From Cytophagaceae bacterium (lineage in GTDB: Bacteria > Bacteroidota > Bacteroidia > Cytophagales > JAIYAX01), in NCBI GenBank assembly GCA_027488815.1, contig JAIYAX010000006.1, forward strand, positions 98,185-162,184: a DNA stretch of 64,000 nucleotides. The letters are read 5' to 3'. Numbering within the stretch: position 1 is the first letter of the stretch; every line of letters begins with the position of its first letter. Positions 1 through 8,086 of this stretch are shown one piece after another. The notes under the pieces are model-generated. The model worked only from the letters and a program-made list of their open reading frames with translations. It did no database searches and had not been told where the DNA came from. The translations under genes and the position numbers were made by a program.

Positions 1-391
1 AAGTCCTGCAAGCTTCTAGTACATTAAAAAACCCATTGATGTTTGAATTAATATAGTCTTTTGGATTTGTAATGGAGTATCTGACACCAGCCTGCGCAGC
101 CAAATGAACTATGGCATCAAATTGATGCCTGGCAAAAAGTGCGATCAGATTTCCTGCGTCTTCAAGGTTCATTTCAATAAACTTAAAGCCAGATACACCC
201 TGAACCTCCTTGTTGTAAAGAATGTGCTCTTTGGATATCCCCAAATTCTTTAATCTGGCATATTTTAGGTCGATTTCGTAGTACGTATTGATATTGTCTA
301 ACCCAATCACTTCGTAACCTTCAGCTGTTAGCAGCTGGGCTGTATGCATCCCAATAAAGCCTGCCGCACCGGTAACTAACACCTTAGTCAT
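1..391 (-). CDS. NAD-dependent epimerase/dehydratase, N-terminal part (nucleotide-sugar epimerase)
   Basis: This gene runs off the left edge and is missing from the ORF track because it is open there; 130 codons are visible. The N-terminus reads MTKVLVTGAAGFIG, the glycine-rich Rossmann motif of extended short-chain dehydrogenases, followed by GLDNINTYY, the acidic residue that binds the adenosine ribose. HLAAQAGVRYSI further on matches UDP-glucuronate 4-epimerase relatives, with NSNINGFFNVLEAC after it. The family interconverts UDP-sugars in the cytoplasm for exopolysaccharide or LPS. The start ATG lies 25 bp below the end of the winged-helix gene, and the gene continues the polysaccharide locus. 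UDP-glucuronate epimerase is the best guess; another nucleotide-sugar epimerase of the same subfamily is possible because the catalytic YxxxK lies outside the window. Confidence 0.85.
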   Translation of the reverse strand, partial: MTKVLVTGAAGFIGMHTAQLLTAEGYEVIGLDNINTYYEIDLKYARLKNLGISKEHILYNKEVQGVSGFKFIEMNLEDAGNLIALFARHQFDAIVHLAAQAGVRYSITNPKDYINSNINGFFNVLEACRT

Positions 392-415
392 ACTGCACTT
401 TAATTGAGACTTTCA

Positions 416-952
416 TTAAGGTCTCTCCTCCCAAATCAACAGACAGTCTTTCAAATTCAAACTTTCATAAAGCCCTTCGTACTGCTCAAATGAGATGATC
501 ATTACTTTGACTCTACGTTTGATCAACACCTCAACTTTATCAATGAGGGTGGCAACATATTCTTTATTAGGTGAACCAACGAGAAGAAGTTCAATCAATC
601 CTTTGTCTTGACCTATGGCATAATCTCCAAGTACGTAGGCTCTCTTCAAGGGACCTACCTTTTGAATAATCCCTTCTATTAGTTGATCTATGCCCAAATA
701 CTTTTTCACCAAACTACTTACTTCCGGAAACAGCGGATGCGCTTCATTGGCTTTATACCTTACTTTATTTCCACTATCCTCGACATTCAACAGGCCCCCC
801 TCTGACAAGCGGTTAAGCTCAAGCCGGATGGAGTTGGTACTTTCGCCAAATTCCGTAGCCAGACTGCGTAGATAGGCTGAATTCTTCGGGTTAGAAAAAA
901 ACTTCAGCAGCAGTTTTATACGGGTCTTGGAGGTGATGAGGGAGTCTAGCAA
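416..952 (-). CDS. Winged-helix regulator with degenerate nucleotidyltransferase-like domain
   Basis: A 178-aa protein. Residues 5-65 form an ArsR-like winged helix-turn-helix (TKTRIKLLLKFF, then YLRSLATEFGESTNSIRLEL as recognition region). Residues about 95-165 look like a minimal nucleotidyltransferase fold (AYVLGDYAIGQDKGLIELLLVG), but the catalytic GS and DxD residues are not kept, so it is probably a sensing or regulatory remnant. Proteins of this architecture recur at the start of Bacteroidota polysaccharide loci, and here it precedes a nucleotide-sugar epimerase by 25 bp. The start codon is TTG at 952, the longest in-frame option. Role as a local transcriptional regulator is inferred. 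Confidence 0.75.
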   Translation of the reverse strand: MLDSLITSKTRIKLLLKFFSNPKNSAYLRSLATEFGESTNSIRLELNRLSEGGLLNVEDSGNKVRYKANEAHPLFPEVSSLVKKYLGIDQLIEGIIQKVGPLKRAYVLGDYAIGQDKGLIELLLVGSPNKEYVATLIDKVEVLIKRRVKVMIISFEQYEGLYESLNLKDCLLIWEERP

Positions 953-978
953 TACTAAGGGCTATGGAAGTTAAAAAT

Positions 979-1013
979 GGTTTATGAAGGTCTATGAAGG
1001 TTTATGAGGGTTT
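979..1013. repeat. Left decamer repeat block (TTTATGAAGG units)
   Basis: Three consecutive near-identical 10-bp units, TTTATGAAGG, TCTATGAAGG and TTTATGAGGG, lie just upstream of the regulator gene. Its last 16 bp (998-1013) are the exact reverse complement of 1490-1505, so the block is one arm of an inverted pair around the broken four-helix-bundle gene. Confidence 0.8.
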
Positions 1014-1115
1014 GATGCATAGAGAGCCGTAAATAATGCTTCGACTTGCAAAAGAAAGAGTGACAAAAAACAGTCCCGACTAAACATACCATTTGAGATT
1101 CCCACTCTTTAGTCT

Positions 1116-1448
1116 TTATAAAAGAAAAGTAACTTTATCCATTTGTGTTCTAAGCTCAATATATTTACTTTTTTCTATGCCTTCTAAATCTAAGGCAGTG
1201 ATTAGGTTATCTAAAGTTTCTAAACAACTACTAAAAGCTATTCTATAAAAATTGTTCTGATCATTTATAGTTGTTCTTCCTGAGCCTTCGGCGATATTGG
1301 CAGTATTTGAAACGGCTGATCTTCTTATTTGATTAGTAAGTCCAAACTTTTCAAAATCCGGGAATAAATACGAAAGCTTATATATTTCAACTTTTAATAC
1401 CCTTGCTTCTTTCTATACCACTAAATTTTCAAAGGAATAAATCTTCAA
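1116..1448 (-). pseudogene. Four-helix bundle (S23 / 23S rRNA intervening-sequence type) protein, nonsense-disrupted
   Basis: Not in the ORF track. Read on the minus strand from TTG 1448, the frame gives SFENLVV, then TAG at 1413-1415, then KEARVLKVEIYKLSYLFP, FEKFGLTNQIRRSAVSNTA, NIAEGSGR and NNFYRIAFSSCLETL up to TAA at 1116. This is the full consensus of the small four-helix-bundle family (FENLxVWxxAxxLxxxIY...FGLTxQIRRAAVSxxxNIAEG). The stop falls exactly where the conserved tryptophan should be (TGG to TAG), and the initiation codon is a weak TTG where relatives have ATG. The rest of the frame is intact, so the damage looks recent. Flanked on both sides by decamer repeats. Functional expression is unlikely unless a downstream start is used. 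Confidence 0.8.
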
Positions 1449-1480
1449 TTACTTTATTTATTGTAAAACCCGATTAGCTA

Positions 1481-1560
1481 AACCTACATAAACCCTCATA
1501 AACCTGTATTAGCTAAACCTCTAAAAGCAAGGCACCAATAAACCTTCATAAACCTCTAAA
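1481..1560. repeat. Right decamer repeat block (AACCTTCATA units)
   Basis: Units AACCTACATA, AACCCTCATA and AACCTGTATT (1481-1510), and after a short spacer AACCTTCATA and AACCTCTAAA (1541-1560), are the reverse complement of the left block. The perfect 16-bp match is AAACCCTCATAAACCT at 1490-1505. GATTAGCTAAACCT/TATTAGCTAAACCT also recurs as a direct repeat (about 1472 and 1508). Confidence 0.8.
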
Positions 1561-1580
1561 AAGCCTTCGGCTTTTTAGAG
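1554..1580. terminator. Long AT/GC hairpin at end of the repeat block
   Basis: A perfect 12-bp stem CTCTAAAAAGCC / GGCTTTTTAGAG encloses the loop TTC. A- and T-runs lie inside the stem, so it could terminate from either side, or be the end structure of the four-helix-bundle element. Confidence 0.6.
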
Positions 1581-1626
1581 CTCCGCCGCCTCAGCCCCAG
1601 TGAGTAAATAAATTACTCAAAAATGA

Positions 1627-1657
1627 GTATAAAAAATAAACGGCGCAAGAGCGCCGT
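1627..1657 (-). terminator. Rho-independent terminator after the PIDGG protein gene
   Basis: The 7-bp stem ACGGCGC/GCGCCGT with loop AAGA (1640-1657) is followed, on the minus strand, by a T-rich run (TTTATTTTTTATA). It lies 30 bp after the stop of the small gene at 1687 and closes the Wza/Wzc transcription unit. Confidence 0.75.
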
Positions 1658-1686
1658 GTGAAATCTTTGTTAAATCTGTATTAAAT

Positions 1687-1899
1687 TTAGGAACGTTTTT
1701 TTCGGAGGTCATAGGTCTTTTTTGCCCCTAGAGCAGCACCAGCACCGATCAGCAGGCTGATTCCACCATCAATGGGAATGGGGTCAGGATCAGTATCACC
1801 TCCTCCTCCAGGACCTCCTGGCTGGCTAAATGAAACCGTCATACTAGCGAGGATCAGACCCAAGGCAAAAAATAAGCCTTTCAGGTTCAAGTTGTTCAT
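1687..1899 (-). CDS. Small secreted protein with Gly/Pro linker and PIDGG C-terminal tail
   Basis: A 70-aa protein. Residues 1-25 are a signal peptide (LFFALGLILASMTVSFSQ). A low-complexity linker follows (PGGPGGGGDTDPDPIP), then PIDGGISLLIGAGAALGAK, a hydrophobic segment, and a basic end (KKTYDLRKKRS). This motif-hydrophobic-basic order is that of a tripartite sorting or anchoring tail, and the PIDGG form resembles short PID-type tails known in Bacteroidota. Its ATG overlaps the stop of the large T9SS gene (TAATG), so the two are translationally coupled. Function is unknown; a processed cell-envelope peptide linked to polysaccharide export is an inference from position. Confidence 0.7.
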   Translation of the reverse strand: MNNLNLKGLFFALGLILASMTVSFSQPGGPGGGGDTDPDPIPIDGGISLLIGAGAALGAKKTYDLRKKRS

Positions 1900-4634
1900 T
1901 ATTCAAGTATGGTTTTAAAGGTGTAAACCCCTGTAGCGTCCTGTAAAGTGACAATATAAGCACCTGACGATAGTTGCTGCAATGGCAGCTCAATTTTAGT
2001 TTCCTCGTTGGTTACTTCTACTACTTTGTGCTCACGCCCTTGCAAATCTAGCACTTTGATAACTGCTCCTCTACGTTCAACTCCTGCCATATCCAAAAGG
2101 AGTACTTTAGGCCGAAGTGTGAAAAGGTAAGGCTCTGGTGTACTAGTTGTCGTTGATGCCATGCCTGCTACTAGGGTTGGAAGAAAATGCAACCTGAATC
2201 TCGTGGAACCATATACGGTTGCTTGCTGACTAAACACATAATCACCGCTTGTTTTGAAATTATGCATCAGATTGAGCTGTGTATCTTCCAACACAATATC
2301 AATGCTGTCAAAATCGGTCATATCAGGTGAAATAAACCGATGCTGACCCGGAGTAACAGCGTTGTACATCAAAGGGACAATTTTAGAAGAACTAACAGGT
2401 GCGACTGCCTGTATAGCCATATAGTCATTATTTCCAATCATTGAAGCGAGCTGGACATTTGCATTACCCCATAACTTAACTGCATCGTAATCAATGTCTA
2501 CCATATCAGTTGCCAATGGGTGCACTGCAATAAAAGTCCTGTCAGCCACGCTATCTGCATTCATTAAGGAAAGATAAAGCCTCTTGACAGGAGTATTTGA
2601 AATCTTTAGCAAAGCTGAGTTGTTTGCCAATCTCATGGAGTTATCAAAATTGATTGTTGTTGCAGAATTGGCCTGAATGAAAAACCCCTGACCACTAGGA
2701 ATTGTAAAATCAGGATCAAGATTACTACGCTCTTCGTAATCAAGTAAACTTGTACTCCAGACATAAACTGTGTTTGCCTGAAACTTTCCAACATTTCCTG
2801 CAATAAATGATGAACTACTTATTGAAGAAGGATAAGGGTTACCGATTAGGTTCCATCCGTCTGAGGCAGATAGTCCAGATGAAGTATTCGTAACTGAAAT
2901 AGATTGATTACCATTATTTACCAACCCGAAAAAGGTAATCATTCCAGGTCGAGCTGTAGCATAACCTCGTGCTACTGTTAAATTTCCTGCAGTGACATTT
3001 GTCCATCCTGTATTGATGTTTGTCGAAGTATTAGTTTCAACATACATTCTTCCTATAAATCCTCCATACTGCAAAACTGAAAATGGAGCATCAGCTGATC
3101 GCACCGGAGAAGAAACGTGATTCCATCTAACTGGTGTACCTGCTACACTGTTTCCCTGTCTGAAAATTCGAACATTGCCAACAACTGAGCCTTCAGGAGT
3201 AACCGTGGAAGCACTATCAATGATTCTACCGTTTGAAATAATGTTAAGTCTTCCATTGGTGTTAAACGTTCCAGATAGAATTCGTAACTCACCAGAAAGT
3301 ACAACGCTATCAGAACTAGCACTACTCAATGTAATTGAGGTTCCACCGGTTTTATTTAATCTTATGTTCCTAGTAGATAACACCCCAGTAATATTTCTTG
3401 AAACAGAACCCGTGAGATCTAGCCTTCCATCAAAATTCATGTTGATTAATCCTAACCCAGTTAAAAAGAGGTGGCCTTGCAAGGACTGAATAGTAGAACC
3501 TAGATTAAGCAGAGAATTGATAATAGATACTGAATCTGCAAAAACAAGGTTGTTGTTGATGGTGTATTGCCCATCTTCAAATGTCCAACGTATGTTGGCA
3601 TCATTGAATCCATTATCTGCATCAATAGATTTCAAGCCTAAGCCAAATAGCACAAATCTTGGGGTACCGGGAGCACTTGCCCTTCCTGAAAATGTATAGC
3701 CAGTTCCTTGAAGGTCTATGTAAGTGCCAATTCTAAAAACAGGATTCCCTGTAGCAGAACCCCCATCGCATCCTCTGAAAATAGAAGTGCCGGACTGGAT
3801 AAACGCCCCTGAAATACTAATTACATTACTTGCTGAGTTGGCAGTTCCAATAAATGTCCCCCCTGAAAGATTAAAATCAAGACCTACATTAATTCTTGTT
3901 GCTCCGACGGAAGTTGCTCCTTGCAATCTGGCATTACCAGACTCAACATTCAATGAGCCTGATATATTAATAGTTGAAGAAGCCGAAGCAATAGTGGCAT
4001 TGTTACCTTGAAATATCCCTGAACCACGCACGATCACATCTCCCCCAATATTTACTGTTCTAGTCCCAGCTACTCCACCTGCAATACCATTAAAAGTTCT
4101 TGTACCTTGAATAATTAAATTGCCACCTACATTTAGTACACCCCCATTGGCTGTACTTACCGTTGTAGTTTGACTTGAGCCTTGTAGAATTAAATTACCA
4201 TAGGTTAAATTTTGGTTTAATACACCAGCATTGAGTGTAAAATTCGAGCCAACATTAACAGTTCCGAAGGCGATAAGGGGATAAGAAACATTTGTAATGA
4301 ACTCCGCTCCATTCTCCATGTCCAGAGTAAAAGCTGGAGCATGTCCGGCATTTATTGTTACAGATCCGGTGTTCTCTATGTACAATTTACTTCCTACCCC
4401 TGAAATTTGAAATGGAGCAGTAGTAACCGCCGACTCTCCAGCTAGCACTCTAAATATTTGATTCGTTGTAATGAAATCAGGTGGATTGTTTCCTGAGCCA
4501 TCAGTAGCATCGTTCCAATTAGCTAAATCACTAATGTTATCGTCTCCATTTACAGCATTACCAACAAAGTAATATGTCTGGGCTTGAACATAGCTAACAC
4601 TGAGCAAAAGAAAAATAAATACTAATTTCTTCAT
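1899..4634 (-). CDS. Large secreted T9SS surface protein with repetitive beta-rich body
   Basis: About 911 aa from the chosen start. The ORF track starts 8 codons earlier, but MKKLVFIFLLLSVSYVQAQ is a clean signal peptide, so the second ATG (4634) is preferred. The first 450 residues are rich in short V/I-G-N-L strands (GGNLIIQG, NVGGDVIVRG), as in right-handed beta-helix or autotransporter-like proteins. The middle holds WNLIGNPYPSSI-type segments seen in many Bacteroidota exoproteins. The last 80 residues (VIKVLDLQGREHK ... LSSGAYIVTL ... YTFKTILE) are a T9SS type A sorting domain, so it should cross the outer membrane and be retained at the surface. It sits 70 bp downstream of wzc and is coupled to the PIDGG protein. 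Ligand or enzymatic role is not recognisable. Confidence 0.8.
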   Translation of the reverse strand: MKKLVFIFLLLSVSYVQAQTYYFVGNAVNGDDNISDLANWNDATDGSGNNPPDFITTNQIFRVLAGESAVTTAPFQISGVGSKLYIENTGSVTINAGHAPAFTLDMENGAEFITNVSYPLIAFGTVNVGSNFTLNAGVLNQNLTYGNLILQGSSQTTTVSTANGGVLNVGGNLIIQGTRTFNGIAGGVAGTRTVNIGGDVIVRGSGIFQGNNATIASASSTINISGSLNVESGNARLQGATSVGATRINVGLDFNLSGGTFIGTANSASNVISISGAFIQSGTSIFRGCDGGSATGNPVFRIGTYIDLQGTGYTFSGRASAPGTPRFVLFGLGLKSIDADNGFNDANIRWTFEDGQYTINNNLVFADSVSIINSLLNLGSTIQSLQGHLFLTGLGLINMNFDGRLDLTGSVSRNITGVLSTRNIRLNKTGGTSITLSSASSDSVVLSGELRILSGTFNTNGRLNIISNGRIIDSASTVTPEGSVVGNVRIFRQGNSVAGTPVRWNHVSSPVRSADAPFSVLQYGGFIGRMYVETNTSTNINTGWTNVTAGNLTVARGYATARPGMITFFGLVNNGNQSISVTNTSSGLSASDGWNLIGNPYPSSISSSSFIAGNVGKFQANTVYVWSTSLLDYEERSNLDPDFTIPSGQGFFIQANSATTINFDNSMRLANNSALLKISNTPVKRLYLSLMNADSVADRTFIAVHPLATDMVDIDYDAVKLWGNANVQLASMIGNNDYMAIQAVAPVSSSKIVPLMYNAVTPGQHRFISPDMTDFDSIDIVLEDTQLNLMHNFKTSGDYVFSQQATVYGSTRFRLHFLPTLVAGMASTTTSTPEPYLFTLRPKVLLLDMAGVERRGAVIKVLDLQGREHKVVEVTNEETKIELPLQQLSSGAYIVTLQDATGVYTFKTILE

Positions 4635-4704
4635 ACCGATTGGTTTAGGCGGCTTCAAAATTACAGAAAATCAGGCTTATCCACATTCGTTTTATTGGAT
4701 TTTC

Positions 4705-7152
4705 TTACGCCCTCTTCCCGAAACGGAAAAATCCTGTCTTTGGTTTTATCCCTTTGTCCTCTGCATAGTAACCCCCGCCATAGCCGTATCCATAGCCATA
4801 GCCGTATCCATAGCCATAACCGTATCCATAAGAATACCCATATTTCTGCACCTGTATGTCGTTAAACACCATACTGAGGTTTTTCAACTTGCCGCTTTCA
4901 TACATCTCCTGTGCATGCCTGATCGTCCCTTTGGGGGTATAGTTTTGCCTAACCACATAGATGGTGTGATCGGCTTTTTCCATCAACTGTAAAGCATCCG
5001 TCACCAATCCTATGGGTGGGGTATCGACCACAATCACATCGTATCGTTCCCTTAAAATCTCCAATAGGTCGTTCATCCTTTTGGAAATCATCAACTCCGA
5101 TGGATTTGGAGGTATGGGCCCAGCGGAGAGCACATCGAGTTGGTCGATCATGGTAGGCTGTATGACTTCATCGATGCTGGCTGCACCTGCCAGGTAGCTG
5201 CTCAGACCTACTTTGTTGGTGAGGCCAAAATCCGCATAAATCTTGGGCTTACGCATATCGGCTCCGATCACCAGGGTCTTCTTGCCTGAGATGGCATATA
5301 CAGTACCGATATTGATAGAGCAAAAGGTCTTGCCCTCTCCACTGAGCGAGCTGGTCACCATGATCATCTTCTTCTCCTTATCAGGCGTGAAAAACTGTAT
5401 GTTGGAGCGTATCGAACGGAAACTTTCGGTGACGGCAGATTTGGGGTTTTTGTATACGGACAGATTCTCGCCGCTGTTATCATGCCCCACTGCCCCCAGA
5501 AAGGGGATATCGGTAATGGCACTGAGGTCTTCCCGGAAAATGATGGTCTGGTTGAGAAGATCTCTAACAAATATGATGGAAAAGGGCAGCAGCAGACCCA
5601 GGATAAATGCGATGGTGTAGTTCTGTTTGGTATTTGGGGCAATAGCTCCGCCGGTTTGCCGAGGCGGCTCGAAAAACTCCATGTCTGCAGAGGTAGCTGC
5701 ACGTTTGATAGCAGCTTCTGTCCGCTTTTCCAGTAAAAGCAAGTAAAGTTTCTCCCTAAGCCCGTACTGTCGGGTGATACTGATTAGCTGTCGCTCAGTA
5801 GAGGGGATGAGGCGAAGGTTGCTCTCAAGCCCATTGGCACGCTCCTGCAACTCTCTACGCTTCAGCCGGGCGGCATTGCGCTGGCTTTTGAGGTTTTCGA
5901 TGATCTCCGTTTTGAGGGAACTAAACTCTTTCAGCTTTTGGCGGATGATGGGGTTGTTTTCTTGTTTCTCCTTGTTAAAAGTGAGGCGTTCCCTTTGCAT
6001 ACTGATGAGGTCAACGATCAATCGGTTGAGCACAGGGTCTTCTACACCAAAGGTGGAGGGGATAAGCAGGTCTTCGTAATTGTCTTTGGTGCCGGTAATG
6101 TAAGACGAGATTTGTTCAAAATACTTGAGTTGCAATTCAACTTCGGCCTCTTGCGATTGCAGGCCGTTGAGCTCTTCAAGTATTCTTTCTCCTCTCACAC
6201 TCAGCTCACCCATAATGTTGTTTCCCGACTTGAACGACTGGAGCTTGCCTTCTATTTGATTCAGGGTGTCTGAAATTAAGGTTAGTTGCTCATCGATAAA
6301 ATAGATGGTTTGGTTAGCAACCTGTCGCTTCTCGTTGAGGTTTTGTTGGATGAATCGATTAACCAATGAAGACAGAAAATCGATTTCCTTCTGTGGGTCA
6401 GTACCCGTAGTTGATAAGCTGATGATGTTTGACCGGCCTTGTTTGTCAGAAAGTTCTGTAGCTATTTTACTTCTATAAAGCTCTGTAACTGCGTTAACGG
6501 AATTGAATTTCAGGATGTACTTGCTGCCTGTTTTTGGCTGCTCTCCGCTAGGTTTCAAAAACCTGCATTTGAATTTATCGAGAGTAATCTCTTCACCAAA
6601 GGCATGCACCCCATTTGGCAAGGCCTTGCCTGTTTCATTGGTTGAGTTGATTTTATATTGATCGTTATCAAGAACCTCGAAAACATATGATTTGCCTTCG
6701 GGGAAAAAGGCCAGGGTGTCATAGGCAAGCAGTGCCGGTCTGGGTTTGTACTCTTCGGTGGCCCGAATTCTGCCTTCCTTGATAAACGAATAGTGAAATC
6801 CCAGGTCAAGTATGGTTTCTCTTACGATAGGGTAGGCCTTGATCATCATTTGTTGATCAACAAGGGTGTTAAAATACCAAAGCGCATACCTCTGGCCAAA
6901 AAGCATAGCTGAAGGGTCCTCTGCAGCGTCTTTACTGGTTTTGAAGTAAACCCTGCCATTAACCGGGTAGATACGATCGGCATAGCGGTTTACCGTATAT
7001 GCGAACCCGAGTGCTAGGGCCAATGTGATGATAAACCAATACCAATTTTTTAGCGACTTATATAAAAGCCTCTTAAAAATACCAAGACTATCCCCTCTGG
7101 ACTCTTCCTGTGGGATAAACAGTTCTTTGGTGTTGGGGTAAGCCTGTCCCAT
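4705..7152 (-). CDS. wzc: Polysaccharide copolymerase / tyrosine autokinase (Wzc family)
   Basis: An 815-aa inner-membrane protein controlling chain length and export of exopolysaccharide. Residues about 36-55 form TM1 (NWYWFIITLALALGF); a Wzz-like periplasmic domain and a coiled-coil region (about 270-450) follow; TM2 is near 510-530 (IAFILGLLLPFSIIF). The cytoplasmic BY-kinase has Walker A SSLSGEGKT (about 600), Walker A' VIGADMRKP and Walker B VIVVDTPP. The C-terminus is a striking GYGYGYGYGY tract of alternating Gly and Tyr, the expected autophosphorylation cluster but unusually regular, encoded by imperfect 12-bp repeats. It follows the wza-type gene by one base, so both are co-transcribed. 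Family assignment is firm. Confidence 0.95.
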   Translation of the reverse strand: MGQAYPNTKELFIPQEESRGDSLGIFKRLLYKSLKNWYWFIITLALALGFAYTVNRYADRIYPVNGRVYFKTSKDAAEDPSAMLFGQRYALWYFNTLVDQQMMIKAYPIVRETILDLGFHYSFIKEGRIRATEEYKPRPALLAYDTLAFFPEGKSYVFEVLDNDQYKINSTNETGKALPNGVHAFGEEITLDKFKCRFLKPSGEQPKTGSKYILKFNSVNAVTELYRSKIATELSDKQGRSNIISLSTTGTDPQKEIDFLSSLVNRFIQQNLNEKRQVANQTIYFIDEQLTLISDTLNQIEGKLQSFKSGNNIMGELSVRGERILEELNGLQSQEAEVELQLKYFEQISSYITGTKDNYEDLLIPSTFGVEDPVLNRLIVDLISMQRERLTFNKEKQENNPIIRQKLKEFSSLKTEIIENLKSQRNAARLKRRELQERANGLESNLRLIPSTERQLISITRQYGLREKLYLLLLEKRTEAAIKRAATSADMEFFEPPRQTGGAIAPNTKQNYTIAFILGLLLPFSIIFVRDLLNQTIIFREDLSAITDIPFLGAVGHDNSGENLSVYKNPKSAVTESFRSIRSNIQFFTPDKEKKMIMVTSSLSGEGKTFCSINIGTVYAISGKKTLVIGADMRKPKIYADFGLTNKVGLSSYLAGAASIDEVIQPTMIDQLDVLSAGPIPPNPSELMISKRMNDLLEILRERYDVIVVDTPPIGLVTDALQLMEKADHTIYVVRQNYTPKGTIRHAQEMYESGKLKNLSMVFNDIQVQKYGYSYGYGYGYGYGYGYGYGYGGGYYAEDKGIKPKTGFFRFGKRA
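4771..4840. repeat. Imperfect 6/12-bp tandem repeat encoding the Gly-Tyr tail of Wzc
   Basis: Runs of CCATAGCCGTATCCATAG-type units (minus-strand codons TAT GGC TAC GGA). The 12-bp period makes the tract prone to slippage, which would change tyrosine number without frameshift. Confidence 0.8.
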
Positions 7153-7153
7153 G

Positions 7154-8041
7154 TTATCTAAAAAGCAATGTGATAATCAAGACAGTGGTGGAGATGGTGG
7201 TTACGAACAGGCTATAGTTTTGCCCGAAGTACCTCCTGAATGGCCTTTGTTTCAATGGGGGCACTACAAGCACATCGTTCTGATTCACATAAAAGTAGGG
7301 TGAATTCATAAGGTTCTCGTCCAAAAAATTAAGGTATTGCACAGATGTGCCATTGGCATCTTGCCTGATGAGTTTCACTTTTGACCGGTCTGCCAGTTCA
7401 CCAAAGCCGCCTGAAAGCCCGATGGCCTCCATCAAGCTGATCCTATTATTTGAAATTTGAATGGTGCCCTCTTTGTTCACCTCACCTAAAACGGTAAACC
7501 TATTGTTCAGCAGCCTGATTTTTACCAAAGGGTCGTCGTTATACTTTTTTACTATTCCAGAAAGGTGTTGTTCGGCTTCGAAAATAGTTTTACCCCCAAG
7601 CTTCACTTTCCCTTCTAGGATTACATCCACAAATCCCGCATCATCCACCAGGTATCCAAAAATGAGCGATCCGGGCCCTTGTGCCATCATCATAGGGTTT
7701 TGCATAGCTGCATTGCCGGCTGTTATCTTATTGAACACATCAATCTCCTGATTAGTCAGGCTTTTAATGTCAATGTACAGGAGGTCGTTGGGCTGTATCT
7801 TATAATCAAAAGTCTGAGCAGGGTATTTGCGAATGACTGAATCCAACACTATATCTTTGGTATGCAAGTCATTCTTTTGCAACAATACCACCTTCCTGTT
7901 TTGAACACAGGAAGCGGCAAACAAAAGCAATAAATAAAGGAGGGCTTTGGAGGAAGCAGGCACTTGCTTAAACAAAACGAATGGAATTTGATGGAGTTGT
8001 TTTGGTCTTCGGTTAATCAAACTGAGGCCGCAAGATACCAT
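7154..8041 (-). CDS. wza: Outer-membrane polysaccharide export lipoprotein (Wza/BexD family)
   Basis: A 295-aa protein. A lipobox-like LLLLFAASC places the lipidated cysteine near residue 45, so either the n-region is long or the true start is a later non-ATG codon; the ATG at 8041 is the only ATG upstream. The poly-export domain begins around YKIQPNDLLYIDIKSL, an SLBB segment follows (FTVLGEVNKEGTIQI ... LSGGFGELADRS), and a C-terminal hydrophobic segment (YSLFVTTISTTVLIITLLF) could span a membrane. The family forms the outer-membrane channel that receives polymer from the Wzc partner encoded immediately downstream. Confidence 0.9.
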   Translation of the reverse strand: MVSCGLSLINRRPKQLHQIPFVLFKQVPASSKALLYLLLLFAASCVQNRKVVLLQKNDLHTKDIVLDSVIRKYPAQTFDYKIQPNDLLYIDIKSLTNQEIDVFNKITAGNAAMQNPMMMAQGPGSLIFGYLVDDAGFVDVILEGKVKLGGKTIFEAEQHLSGIVKKYNDDPLVKIRLLNNRFTVLGEVNKEGTIQISNNRISLMEAIGLSGGFGELADRSKVKLIRQDANGTSVQYLNFLDENLMNSPYFYVNQNDVLVVPPLKQRPFRRYFGQNYSLFVTTISTTVLIITLLFR

Positions 8042-8086
8042 TTTTTAAAGCTTATTGTCAAAACCACAATGAAGCTTTAATTTGCC

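Noticed and set aside
5482-6273. Plus-strand ORFs opposite wzc
   Set aside because: Shadows of the Wzc coiled-coil region; no start context or domain.
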